64,000 bases of DNA from Acanthopleura granulata (Eukaryota > Mollusca > Polyplacophora > Chitonida > Chitonidae), in NCBI GenBank assembly GCA_016165875.1, contig JABBOT010000004.1, forward strand, positions 2,852,001 to 2,916,000, in the 5' to 3' direction. Numbering within the stretch: the stretch's first letter is position 1; every line of letters starts with the position of its first letter. Below the pieces are notes generated by a model. That model had not been told where the DNA came from and did no database searches. It saw only the letters and a program-made list of their open reading frames with translations. Both the position numbers and the translations under genes were made by a program. Positions 35,816-47,336 of the stretch are shown one piece after another.

Positions 35816-35945
35816 CTGGAAAGGATAATGTGGTGGCTGTGAGTTCATGTTTATCTGAGATTGGCTCCTCACCCGTCGTACTTAGCCTACATGGGAACGT
35901 TTGAAATATTCGAGCAAGGCGTAAAACAAGAATCAAAAAAGTAAA
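35816..35945 (+). mobile_element. Family-1 SINE, diverged fragment
   Basis: GTGGCTGTGAGTTCATG, then a shortened body and GTAAAACAAGAATCAAAAAA. Confidence 0.55.
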
Positions 35946-35949
35946 TTAA

Positions 35950-36170
35950 AAAAAGAAAAAGGCTATAGCACACATGGTGAGGTACGGATAAGGATTCAAA
36001 TCCGGCCGTAGATAGGTGCAAATACTGCGCATATTTGTGGCCAACACGAGAGAAAGTTCGTCAGTAACTTGTCAAAGGTCTGAGGTTTATCCCAGGCCCT
36101 TTGAATTCCCCCAGTCATAAAGCTGACCTCCATCCTATATTTATATAAGTGAAAACTTCTGAGTATCATG
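35950..36170 (+). mobile_element. Third tRNA-headed SINE-like repeat, copy 2
   Basis: Carries GGATTCAAATCCGG, then ACGAGAGAAAGTTCGTCAGT and AACTTGTCAAAGGTCTGAGG. The end resembles a family-1 tail (ATATAAGTGAAAACTTCTGA). Confidence 0.5.
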
Positions 36171-36233
36171 AACTACGAGTTGGTTCGGTCCCACTCTCAG
36201 CAATGAATGGACGGCAAAGTTCGGAGGGATACT

Positions 36234-36380
36234 TGTAACTTGCTGCTTAGGTGCTTAACGTTATACGAAGTTGATGGGTAACTTCCTGCTAAGGTGCTAG
36301 AAGTTATACGAACTTCGTGAGTTCCCTGCTGCGTTAATAGGTACATGATGTTAAACGAAGTTCGTGAGTTACACTTGCCG
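36234..36380 (+). repeat. Three-unit degenerate tandem repeat, 43-53 bp
   Basis: TTAYACGAAGTT-like cores recur at about 36262, 36312 and 36353, each followed by GTRAGTTNC and preceded by a CTGCTNNG element. Two of the cores contain the near-palindrome CGAAGTTCG or GAACTTCG. About 0.9 kb before the PHF24 start. Confidence 0.6.
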
Positions 36381-37284
36381 GTGATTTCTTTGAGCTACTC
36401 CGGTTTCCTTCTTCCGTAAAACCGACAGCTCCACTCGCGTGATTGGAATGTTATGGAGTACGGCGATAAAAAAAAAACACCAATATCGATTTATTAAAAT
36501 CCTGATAATGTGCGATGCACAAACGTAAGACGATGTCGTGAAACACGAAACACTTCTCGCTGAATAATTCCGTTTTTGAAACTGATAAAGAAAAACTATT
36601 TAAGAAAACTTGGCCTCTGATTCTCTTACATAGTTCTATTTCATTTATTGAAGTTACGTTTATTATTTTCACAGACATTTAGGAGGGGCGTATGTACACA
36701 CACTACATTCTTGGGTGGTATTCTAACGGTAAACTTATCATGTATACAGTATATATAATGTGTAACAAAGAATAATATGAGAATTATTGAATATGGTAAA
36801 TGTGTGCCCTGTACTTGAGTAAGGTCACTGTCGTTTGTAGGACTGATGCTCATTCTCGTGTTGTTGTTTTTATTAAATGTATATAAAAACACAAGAATTT
36901 TCGGTTTTCGGAGACTACAGTTCAACTTGGATTCGGTTAGCTGGAGAGAGCCTAATATATTTTTAAACTAGGCTGCGGATTAACGATCTGGGAGAATATG
37001 CACGTATGTCGTACTTGTGGGATTATGCTGTTTGTTCAGCCCACGTGGACATTAATCCGATAATTTTTATGCAGTAGCCACGGATTACGTAAAACCTGGA
37101 CAAACATGACCATGCACATCGCTAGACCTTTCTGTAGAGTACCAGCGAAACGTGTGCTGTCAAAATGTGCCCAGGTGGTTTGAAGACCGCTAGGAAGCAC
37201 TGGGAGTGCATTCAACAGAGCCATGTAAATAATTGTTGAAACAACTGCCTGTTTGTTTGCGGAGTAACTTTCCACCAAAACAAA

Positions 37285-40200
37285 ATGGGAAACGGTGCAT
37301 CATCTTCGCAAACTGATGAAGCAAACGGCAGTTTGAAAAAAAGAAATGGTTGTATAAAAGCGAAAGCCGTCGCCGTCGGAAATTTCGGTAAGCATACTGC
37401 AAATCACGATATAACAAAGTACAGCCGTCAAGATTTAATAGACTTTCTGTGTGAGCAACGAAAAGAGAGAGATGAACTGGGCAGTGCTTTGGAAATGGAA
37501 GAAACATCGGTGGACAGGTTCCGAATACGGCCTAAAACTGCTGGACTGCGTCGATCTGCCAATGATTCCCGAGAAGCTGACTGGAGAAAGGTTAGGAATA
37601 TGGTCAATTAAACTGTGTGCTATGATGGTTTTATACCAGTACTGGATATACGCTGATAACATTTCATTTTAGACGAGTGCGTAATTGTGCTAGTTTTATT
37701 GGCAAATCCACTGCTAGTATATATTTCACCCACCTCATAATGCAATCCAATCCATGTACATGTAGGCCTGTAATTATTGTTATCATTATTTTCTTGCTTG
37801 AAATTATTTTTGATGGCGGATGAGATTATTTTCCAGATGGGTAGAATTTCGTTAACAGTTACATAAATAAATAGATAATTGATATTCATGTTCACTATAG
37901 GAACGGTATGGCTGGAATATTTCCCATAGGTGATGTTAAGCCCTGTCCATCCAGTCATATGCAATATTGCATTTGTAAAAGCGGTACAAATGGCCAGCTG
38001 TGAAGAATTGTTTGATCAAGATGAGAACAATAATGTAGGCCTATACTCTAAAACAACAAGCCTCCGTAACTTAAAGTGAAAGACTCAAACATGAAATTAT
38101 GGTGAGTGAAAAGACCATTAAAACCTGTATCTGAAAACGCCTTCATTGATTTTTTTTTCAGCTTTTTTGAACCAAATTAAATACAGTCAGATGTTTTGGT
38201 TGTATGTTGGGTTTTAAGGACCATATTGATGACGTGGTTCGCCAGTGACGTCACAAAACTTTGTTCTCATTTTATGTTAGCTCTGAACAAAGCTCTTGAC
38301 AAGTATGCTCCTGTTATGTTTGCCTGCATGTTAAAGAGGTAATGTGATATTAAATTTCTGCTTTAGAACTAGGGAAAAGTAGGCGTGACATCACTGGTGA
38401 ACCACTTGTGAATTGACTGGAAAATATTCAGTGAAGATATTTTCCGATATAGTTTTAATGGTCTTTTCATTCACCAAATCTTCATTTGTTGTGGTGTTTC
38501 CTTTTAAGTTATTATGGCCGCCCAATGCTAGCTGAGTCTAAAATTGAAAGATTCTCCACCGGTAATACTGCTGAATATTTAATTTATCTTGCTAAAAATT
38601 ATCCCGCATATCAGTAGTTCACGTGGAAATGGTGATAGGTAAGTAAATAACTGACACTGTTTGTTGATTGATACTATTTACAGGTGGATGTGAAAACGGA
38701 GTGACGTATTGATTGTTCACGTCGATATAGGTTCAAGTAAAGGTTTATTTCATTGGTGTTTTACTCCGTACACAAGAATATTTCACTTATAGGACGGCGG
38801 TCAGTATTATGATGGGAGGAAACAGGGCAGAGCCTGGGGGTAACCCTCGACCATCCGCAGGTTGCTGGCAGACCTGCCCGCGTACGCCCGGAGAGGAAGC
38901 CAGCTTGAGCTGGACTTGAACTCACAGGGACCGAATTTGTAAGAAATCCATGAGCACATAAAGAGAAGACGTGTCCCAGACAGCATGTTAGTTGTTAGCG
39001 TAATAGGTGCCGATAAAATCGAGGCTTAACGCTCCGTGTTACCTTGAGAAGTGCAAATAAAGGTGTACTCTCACGACGGGTGTGGCCTGTTAATTTTGAT
39101 ACGTGGAAATAAAGGTGGAGTCTGACGCGGAGTGTTGCCTGTTCACACTGATAGGTGCAAATAAGGGTGGCGTCTGACGCGGCGTGTTACCTGATCATAT
39201 TGATAGGTGCAAATCAAGGTGGAGTCTGACGCCGCTTGTCACCTGTGCGATGAGCCCATTACATTCCTCAGCAGTGGCTACCCTTGCAGGGTGTGCACCC
39301 GAATCTTCCACAAGGAGTGCCTGGAGCAGTACGAAGATTGTAGAGCCGGTGACCTGGCCATGATGGAGAGAGCCCACTGTATCACGGGCTGGAGCTGCTA
39401 CAGATGTGTGAGTATCACAGCCAGAGCCATATTTTCATTCTCAGAGCGGCTCATTCCACCAAGCCATTTCAAATTTCATACCTTATCACAAGAGTCAAGT
39501 TTTGGTATGTGTGCTGATAGTTGAAAGTTTTTAAATTTGTATTAATGTAGACTGTATAAGGTGTTCAATTTTTTGTTGTTGTTGTTGTTTGTTTGTTTTG
39601 GAAAACCTCGATTCCAATTTTTTCGTAATGTCATAAATGGCCTTTTTTTTTAAATTGTATTTCCAATTTTGCCTTCATGTCATATATACAAGCCATTCTT
39701 TTCAACCGTACTCTTTTTAGATGTCAAGCGATAAGGTCATTCGTAAGCATCATTTGATATAGAATCATGTAACAATTGGATATGTTGTCTTTGTCACCCT
39801 ACTGGACACCTTCACGCGGGGACTACGTTGTGTGAATCACATTCGCTTTCCTTCGCTGATATATCGTTCAAATTTGTTCCACGTGCAATTCTAAAGGTGC
39901 TTTGAAACCAGGATTAGGAATTTTTTTATTGGTAGCTTTCATAAATGCTGCCCCATTTTTCTGTGAGGCGAATATCAATGGGCTAAGGACTCGTAGCTAT
40001 GTGCGAGCGCTATCGTAGTCTCGCCTGTCGGAGATCTCAGAAGGTTACGATTGTTGGTGATTCAGTCGGCTTTTTTCGACTCATTGGCGCAATGACACGA
40101 CCATTCTGGTCGTTAGCCTGTACTAAACGTTCATGTCTCCATTGTAAGGCGGGTCAGGTGTTAAGTTGAGGTAAGGTGTTACTGCACACGACAAATCTCG

Positions 40201-43200
40201 ACAGGAAACTGCTATTGCACCGATCGGAGATCCTAGTTTCCAGTGTCGGACAGTTATTATTGAACTGGGGGAAACGACGTGCCAGGCGCCGAATTTATTC
40301 ACTCAACCGTTCAGTTGAGGCCATGGCATATTCAGTGCCACCTTTTCGTTTCACTTTATGCAGACATCGACATGATACGTTTTGGATCAAATTTTTGGCA
40401 ATTTGTCCGAAAAAGATGGGATAAAATCTATTTGTAGTACCGGGCGAAGATATCTATCGGTGCTACACTGCATATACATCTATTTGGCCAGTTGCTCGAC
40501 GTGCTGAAAAGCAATACGCCTTTGTAATTGCTCAACTAGCAAATAAATAAATAAATACGAATAGCCCAGTGATGAAATGGCCACGATTTAGTGCTCTTGG
40601 GGAATATGAAGGTTTTGCGGCTCACTTTTTTCAGTCTATAGTTATTTGTCGCATCCGGTCTAATATTGGCCTATTGTTTCTGTTGTTGTTGTCAGGGTGA
40701 TCTGACAACACTTCTTTCAAATGAAGAGACAAGGATCATGATTGAAGAGTTTGATAAACGAGACACAAACAGAGGTGAGTTGTTCTTTTAGACTACAGTG
40801 ATAAGTTACTTACATTCACAAAAAAGCCGAGGCAAGATTCTTCCAGAAACTAAAGTAAGTGATCGTCCGAATGCATAAATATTAGTAGCTCCTAGTTGAG
40901 GCCTACTGCAAAGGAGTTAAATTTCTAGGAATTCCGGAAAAGGAAATAGTAAACTCTCTTTGTCTATGGAAGAGATGTGCAGAGAGCTACTTCCATTTGA
41001 CCCGTGACTCTTTATGGGATAGATGTTAAATTTAGGCGTGGTAATTAAGGTGTTAAAAAGGTTAATCATGTCTCGTCTGGGTACTTGTAAGGTTGCTGCT
41101 AACGACACCAATATAAAGTGCTTTTTAGTTATACTGATCGAAGACCACAAGAGATTATCTCCGCCCGTCTGTCTGTGTGTCAGGCGTCTATTCTACACGA
41201 AACCTACAGTTTTTGTCAGATTTCAATGAAAGTTTGTAGAAGTGTAGTGCACATCAAGATACATAATTCGTATTATCGATTTTCCATTTCGATTATGTGT
41301 TGTCCGTCTGCCTTTCTGTTTATCCAGAATATGTTAACATTTCATTCAAAACACTAGTCTGACAGTTTTTGTCCAGTTTCAACGATTTTTGGGTGAAGTG
41401 TAGACTACATCAGGATACATAATTTGTAATATCGATGATTAATTTCGATTATCCGTTGTCCGTCTCGCTCGTCAGTAATTTGACTAGACCAGTGATGTCT
41501 AGTGTATTGCATGTATAGGATATTGCATTTAACATCACTGAAATTTTTTTTCACCTAATTCTGCTGAAGCCATGGTCCTAGGGGGCGTGCAAGTTGTTAC
41601 TTGTTAAACACTAACATGAACAGTTAAAATAACACCCTAACTGAGGTAAATTGACAAGAGGCCGGATTTCACCGGTGAACTATCACCAATAGCCACCTAT
41701 CAAACCGTTGTCTCTGCTCTGGTTTTACTCTTTGCGGTAGTCTTTTATATTGCTGTCTGTTTATCCAGTATACAATAACATATATTTCAAAATGCTACTC
41801 CCATTGTTTTTGACTGATTTCTACGAAGCTTGGTTCAAGTGTAGACTACATCAAGATACTTAAATCGCAATATCGATGATCGGTTGACCAGCGGCCTCTG
41901 TGTTCATCCAGCACATGTTAACATTTCTTTCAAAATTCTACTAGTTACAGTTTTAGTGCTGTTTCAACAAAACTTGGTACAAAAGAATCAAGATAGATAT
42001 TTCCTAGTATTGATTTTCAATTGTGACGGTTCATTGTCCGTTATACTTGCATAATTTTGTAATCGAACCGGTGATAATTTTCCCCCAACCTGAAGTACAA
42101 GTCATGTGTTTGTGTCTTTGTGATAGATGCTGTCATTATTAAGGAGGAGTAGCTGAAGTACAAGTCACGTGTTTGTGTTTTCGTTATAGATGCTGTCATC
42201 ACTAAGGAGGAGTACCTCAAGTACAAATCACGTGTGTACGAGGAAGACGAGCAGGAACCAATCCCTGAGCTCGAGCTAAGGCGACACCGACTGTTGTACC
42301 ATGTAATGGACGTTGACAGAAACGGAACCGTCGATTGGTGGGAGTTTGTCAACCAGGAATGCACGCGCGTGCTGGCCAGAAGGAAAAAGGTATTAGCATG
42401 GATATTCCATGAAAAGCCTGTTTTATGTACTTTTGTAGTTCTTGAGTGGTTTGTGTTGAACGCTGTATTGAAAATTGGTCTTGAAGCCATACGTTGAAGG
42501 TCTGCGAGCAACCTGCGGATTATTGTGGATTTACCCCTGGCTCTGCCCGGGTTCCTCCCGAAATATTTTTGAGTACTTCGTAAAACACCAATCAGGTAAA
42601 TAAAGAAAGAAATGAAAACTTGGTCTCGGAATTATTAACCCTGAATGCACGTTATGTTGGACAATTAATGTATACAAATGTCTCTTTCACTGCCGAAATT
42701 CACGGTAAGTTTCTTACATGTTAGGTTCAGTATAATCTTCCTTAATTAAGAGTAGATATCCTGGGAGATTTCCCATCAAGGCTAGCCGAACCTTGTCTCT
42801 CTCGCAATATCTACCCTCTGGTGATTTAACCGTTAAAAGCTTTTCAAAACACCCACAACTTCCAGTGACGAATTAAAACGACCGTGTTATAGGGCAATTC
42901 TGTTTGACTGGTTTACAGTAGTACTTTATGGTGGATAGCAGGAATTGACCACAACTAACGTTACAAAGGGAGAGCAAAAGATGTTATTTGCAGCCTATTC
43001 GGGAACATGTTAAATGTTCCCTTGCAGGAAACCGTGGTGAGTTATAGAAAGATATATACTCGACCATTTTTCCGACCCTAGCTCAGGTTGGAATTTTTCA
43101 ACATAGCCTCTTTTAGTGTCAATTGGCTCCTTTCGGAATGGACAAAAGATACGGTGAATATTGCCGAAAACATATAAGTGTGTCGCGAGAAGAACGGTAA

Positions 43201-46200
43201 TAAGGCGACGTAAGGAAATAATATCTTTTTAAGGTGGAGACAATTTCTGACACTTAAAACATCGTCACAGTTTTTGACATTGGAAGTTGAAATTTTGACA
43301 CATTTGTCTGATGAAAATACATACGATATGGTCCAAATTTTAATTTCTTGAGCCCCAAGTATAAGCTCTCAAATCGCATTTGAAATGTTCACTTAAGTCA
43401 GAAATGGCTTCGTGGAATCGGCCCCTAAGCGAGTGAAGCGGAAGACTTTATAAGTGTTAATCCTGGTTCATTTTCTCACGTCGAAAAACCCAGTGTTGGT
43501 ATATTATGAAAACATGTATATGATGTTCCAGTACAGGCTGCATTAATTGTTCTTCTTGACAGGAAGACTTAGCGCAGTTACTAACCGACAAGGAAACTTT
43601 GCGCTTAAAAGAGCAGTTTGATGCCATGGACGACGAAGAGGATGGCTTAATCACAGAGTTGGAGGACATGAAAGCGTACAGGGGGTGGTGCACAGCATTT
43701 GGCGGGGACGTCCGAGGGTGCGTATATACGTGTATCTCTCCATAATATTCTCATATTCTCATATTCTGTGACATTGAAGTGACAGATTGAAACCCCAGTT
43801 CCTCAGATTGCAGCGCAATCTGCTGCTTTACCGTCTTGAGATTTTGGGTTTTCGCCTTATGCATCGTCTAGGACTTCTCCACTATTTTCCACATGGAACT
43901 TGACCATACTGCATGAACTTGTGTGACGTCAGCATGACATAATCCTCGATGACTGAAATAGTATCGATAATTGGTGTTCTTAATTCACAACACTCCGTAT
44001 CCTCCCCACAGTGGTTGTCTCTGAGGGAGTGACGCAAAGCTCCGTCTATCACCCTTACTATTAAAATATAAGTTTTACATTTTCAAACGGGGTCATATTA
44101 TGAGCGGCTGGAGTCGAACACCCACATGCCTAACCCTGGACTGAAGGCTTTATGTGCACCGTGTCCATTTGCAGTCACCACGTTGGATATATGCACAGTT
44201 GCAATCGAAGTTCATATTTTTTTTTAATTTACAACACCTTATGATATAGCATACTACACAACTTGGATACTAGTGAAATTTAGTTTACTTGCGTTTTCGC
44301 TCACAGCTGGAAGCTGTTGACGCCATCTCTTTTCGTGACTCTGTACTAAACGTTGTATATGGTGAAGTCCTAGTTCTTTGGTTGTTTATGTTCGTAAACC
44401 TTGTTTTGAAGCGTCATCTTGCGATTATTGACCTGGATCCTTTATTACGCATTGTTGATGTTTATTATATGAATGTCCTTTACCATCGATGTATTCTTTA
44501 CCTCTGCTTGCCTAGGTTTTTAAATCCGTCATAATTTCTTACTTTATCCAATCTCTTAGTTCTCTGGTGGTTTTTGTCGAACGTTGTTTTAAAAACTGGT
44601 TCAGTAAGTATTGGCTTGGAAAGCCCATCATGGTTGACGTTTGGTGTACACCAAGTCTGAGATCCGTTTCATTATTCTCACCTGAGCTTTCAGAAATAAA
44701 TTTACTAACCTGGAACTTTATCCATTAGAGCGTGCTGTCCTCCACGTGTCCTACACATTACAAAACCAAACTTCCGTTAAGCCTAAAATAATTCGGATTT
44801 CATCCCACAGTTATTCGCGAAAAATATAATGACACATAATTCCACAGTTAACGCGAATGTGAACGGCGCATCGACAACCAGCCACCATTTTCAATCAAGT
44901 CGGTTGCAATCGGCACTGTCATGATAAACTCGTAGAGAGTGAGTATTAGGCCAAGAAGATGTACACTATTAAAAGGCCGACATACATTTTGTTTGAGAGC
45001 CTTAACTGTAATTATAGTTTTATTACTGAACAGGAGCAACTGTTGTGCAGAGAAAAAATTATCTGAGTCTATTATAGCAACGCAGTCACGCTATTCGAAA
45101 ATGGCGGTCTGAGAAGTTTAGATGTTGTCCGAGGGATGCGCCGTTCTGTTTGTGTTAATTGTGACGATTGCACAATTAACAGGAACAGGAACAGCACTGC
45201 ATTGCAGTGCAGGTTACAAGATCGAGTTTCACGCTAGGAAAGTAACGATTTAGAGCGGTTAATGTGGATGATAAGTTTGGGGACATGGCCAATCGATCTC
45301 AGAGCTAGGTCTATATAAACTTGGGTTAGGATGCCTAGATTGATATTAACCTTAAGTTATCTTCCACATGAGAGTTCTGCGGTATTCTGGGAAAAGGAGA
45401 AGCTGACGGCACACGTGCAGGAAGGCACCAGGTTCTTCACGAGAGCTAATGTCAGTAAGTCTGGGTAAGACCAGATCTGCTCCCATTAGAGCGTTCGCTT
45501 CTAGTTCCGGAAATCCGGGATCATACCCGGGTCAGGTTATACCAAAGTCTTTAAAAATAGTACTTGTTGCTGCCTCTGTTACAAGAAAACAGGACGACGC
45601 TGTATCATTATAATGTGACTGGGTGGGGTGTCATGTCTTCGGCATGATTTTCCAGTGACGGCAGCACTTTAGCGGCATGGACTTGCCCTGTCACAAGAAG
45701 ACACAGTATATATGCATTCTAAAGACTACTCCTCCACATAGGAATGAAAAATTGTTCAGTAGGACTTTAAACCCAGGCATACATACATATATAGCTGCAA
45801 AATACAGGCAGGGGATAATAGGTAGCCGCGTACATATATGTATAACACCAAGATGTAAGGGCTACATTTATTTATTTATTTGATTGATTTTTAATGTCGT
45901 GTTGAATAGTTTATTTATGTAAGAAACCGGATAGTCCAAAGTAAACAAGCGCCTTTCACAGCAAACTTGGCAATTAAATGAGAACCAGGACCTCATTTCA
46001 CTAAGAAGTCTTAGTCCCAAGCCCTAAGATTTACCAGTTGCTACATAGTGAAAGATGGGTTTTAATGTTTAGTAAAAAGTCTTATGTCGTAAGCTTTAGC
46101 TGATAGTTACTTGAAAACATCAGTGTGTGCCTGCATCCTCGCATGTCCGTAATGAACCAGTTATCTGAATGGATTTCAGCATAGTATGAGGGCGCTAAAA

Positions 46201-46526
46201 ACACCGTGAGCTAATCTGGCGGGTCTACTCTATTCACTGATAGCTTCCCCTCTCTATTCTTCTTAATCGGGTGAACATTTATCATCAAATTTTCGCGTCT
46301 GTACTGTAGACACTGCATATCAACTACTGTTAACTACTCTAACGTTATAAAGGTATATGTCACAGCAGAAAACAGTCCCCAAAGAAACTCTGTACAATTA
46401 TGGTTATACACTTATTTTGGGGGGTTTTTTTTCAGGACCTGGGACGAGTTCAGAAACGAACAGGCTTTGTATGTCTTGTCCAAGCGCCCGAACATCCGGT
46501 TGCCAACGAGCGACTGGAACGCTTGA
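37285..46526 (+). CDS. PHF24: PHF24/GINIP-like PHD-finger and EF-hand protein
   Basis: Six exons: 37285-37590, 39219-39407, 40696-40774, 42190-42389, 43563-43717 and 46436-46526, in phase, 1020 nt (339 residues). An acceptor at 39207 would add four residues. The N terminus MGNGASSS fits N-myristoylation (Gly2). The PHD finger spans about residues 109-165: CHLC, then YPCRVCTRIFH, KEC, GWSCYRC, with all eight zinc ligands present. PCRVCTR(I/V)FH is diagnostic of vertebrate PHF24. Three EF-hand loops follow, at about 188-199, 232-243 and 281-292, each with canonical acidic ligands. The C terminus ends WDEFRNEQALYVLSKRPN, matching the vertebrate W-x-x-F...LY-L-x-x-RP ending. In mammals GINIP binds active Galpha-i and modulates GABA-B signalling; that role here is inferred. 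Two exons (39219, 42190) have duplicated 5' ends in the preceding introns. Confidence 0.92.
38071..38507 (+). mobile_element. Long-palindrome TTAA-bounded MITE in PHF24 intron 1
   Basis: 437 bp from TTAA to TTAA. About 70 bp at each end pair as inverted repeats, sharing GTGAATGAAAAGACCATTAAAA-type sequence with few mismatches. Internal blocks also pair: GTGGTTCGCCAGTGACGTCA with the inverse of GTGACATCACTGGTGAACCA. The element is thus largely a fold-back. It contains a perfect TGACGTCA (38246-38253). Confidence 0.8.
38748..38940 (-). mobile_element. Family-1 SINE lacking its head
   Basis: Tail TTTCATTGGTGTTTTACTCC, body CGACCATCCGCAGGTTGCTG, ends after the B-box region. It lies immediately before the 52-bp repeats of PHF24 exon 2. 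Confidence 0.8.
39007..39258 (+). repeat. 52-bp tandem repeats made of PHF24 exon 2 acceptor and exon start
   Basis: Three upstream units begin GTGSAAATAA at 39051, 39103 and 39155, exactly 52 bp apart. The fourth, at 39207, runs into the true exon. A shorter, more degraded unit begins near 39007. Each unit carries the acceptor-like (T/C)TGATA(G/C) and a copy of the exon start (GGTGGAGTCTGACGC in the best units). The period is not a multiple of three, so the units cannot be serial coding repeats. Confidence 0.85.
41110..42065 (+). repeat. Satellite-like array D3, split by repeat E
   Basis: Units of the same family in PHF24 intron 3 (41110-41480 and 41755-42065), interrupted by about 270 bp of repeat E. 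The array ends in TAATTTTGTAATCG, just before the duplicated exon 4 segments. Confidence 0.65.
41485..41750 (+). repeat. Unclassified repeat E, copy 1
   Basis: Begins TGATGTCTAGTGTATTGCAT and ends CTCTGGTTTTACTC...GTAGTCTTTTAT, matching two copies near 60.5-61.1 kb. It is inserted in the middle of array D3. No inverted termini were recognised. Confidence 0.6.
42090..42252 (+). repeat. 63-bp tandem repeats made of PHF24 exon 4 acceptor and exon start
   Basis: The segment 42127-42189 repeats the first 63 bases of the real exon (42190-42252), including the preceding acceptor. A third, partial unit begins at 42090. The intronic copy keeps frame (63 = 21 codons), but the codon aligned with tyrosine TAC in EEYLKYK is TAG. 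Use of the upstream acceptor (after 42126) would therefore insert a stop. Confidence 0.9.
42492..42606 (+). mobile_element. Family-1 SINE, 3' half
   Basis: TGAAGGTCTGCGAGCAACCT to the AAATAAAG tail; about 100 bp after PHF24 exon 4. Confidence 0.75.
45478..45795 (+). mobile_element. SINE family 2, copy 3
   Basis: Head CATTAGAGCGTTCGC with GGGATCATACCCGG, body AATGTGACTGGGTGGGGTGT, end GGACTTTAAACCCAGGCATA. In the last PHF24 intron. Confidence 0.7.
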
Positions 46527-47056
46527 CTAAGTTTTACCAAGATCGGATTCTGAGAAGACCCCATATCGGATTCTGAGATGACCCCATGGAACAGGAACAG
46601 CCCCATCTTTGAACAAAGCATCCTTTGCCCATTATAGTATAAAGCTTTAACAAGCATTTTGTTGAGGAGCTGTCAATGAAGGGGGTACCATTTCCTGCCC
46701 AGTACCGTGTCTGGTCCAAGTTGCACAGATTATTAGTTTTTTCCAATGTATTTGTATTTAGCGTTACTGGTCTCCCCACAAAATGTCATTGCAAAGTCAG
46801 GAATGAACAGAGACTATTCAGATTAGGCCTGGATCACTTTAGGCATGAAAGGTTCCCAGTTTTACTCTATGACAAATGACAACTAGACGCAGTACATGAT
46901 ATCATATTATTCATTAGGGTCAGACATTCATACATAAATTGTTAGTGAAATTGTAAATTCATTACAAACTTTCATATATATGAATGTATGTATATATATA
47001 GCCGTATATATACATATAGTCGTAGATAAAAGTGAATGATGTCCAGGGTTTGTAAA

Positions 47057-47144
47057 TAAGAAAAATAAAATCAACACCTTGCTACCATCCATAGGATGTA
47101 GCGAAACCGGTTACCTTAATAAGATGTTGATTTTATTTTTCTTA
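47057..47144. repeat. Inverted repeat with 20-bp perfect arms
   Basis: TAAGAAAAATAAAATCAACA (47057-47076) is the exact reverse complement of 47125-47144. The 48-base loop contains a further short stem, CTACCATCC with GGATGTAG. It lies about 530 bp after the PHF24 stop. Confidence 0.8.
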
Positions 47145-47336
47145 TACGTGTATATATGGCAGCTTATATATTGTGTACTCACTCTGAATGTTTTAAATAC
47201 ATGCTTTTAACAGCAACAACAAAGGCCACAGGCCCATTTAGTGGAGTTACATTAGAATTCAAATTTGACAAAACACGAATTGTCAGTGCATGTACTTTCT
47301 GCTGAGTAAATCCTAACCTGGTTTAAGTATTTGACT

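Larger units (their letters stand above)
34594..37284. other. DSCC1 3' UTR and spacer before the PHF24-like gene
   Basis: No coding exon is recognised. The first 450 bases are probably DSCC1 3' UTR. The rest holds a partial family-1 SINE (35816-35945), a third-family SINE-like segment (35950-36170) and a short tandem repeat (36234-36380). The last few hundred bases before 37285 presumably carry the promoter and 5' UTR of the PHF24-like gene, but no specific element is convincing. Confidence 0.6.

Noticed and set aside
42041..42511. 156-codon minus-strand frame
   Set aside because: Created by the 63-bp tandem repeats and the antisense of PHF24 exon 4.
46412..46879. Extra frames around the last PHF24 exon
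   Set aside because: They overlap exon 46436-46526 in other frames or its 3' flank. A direct repeat (ATCGGATTCTGAGA) explains part of the open frame.
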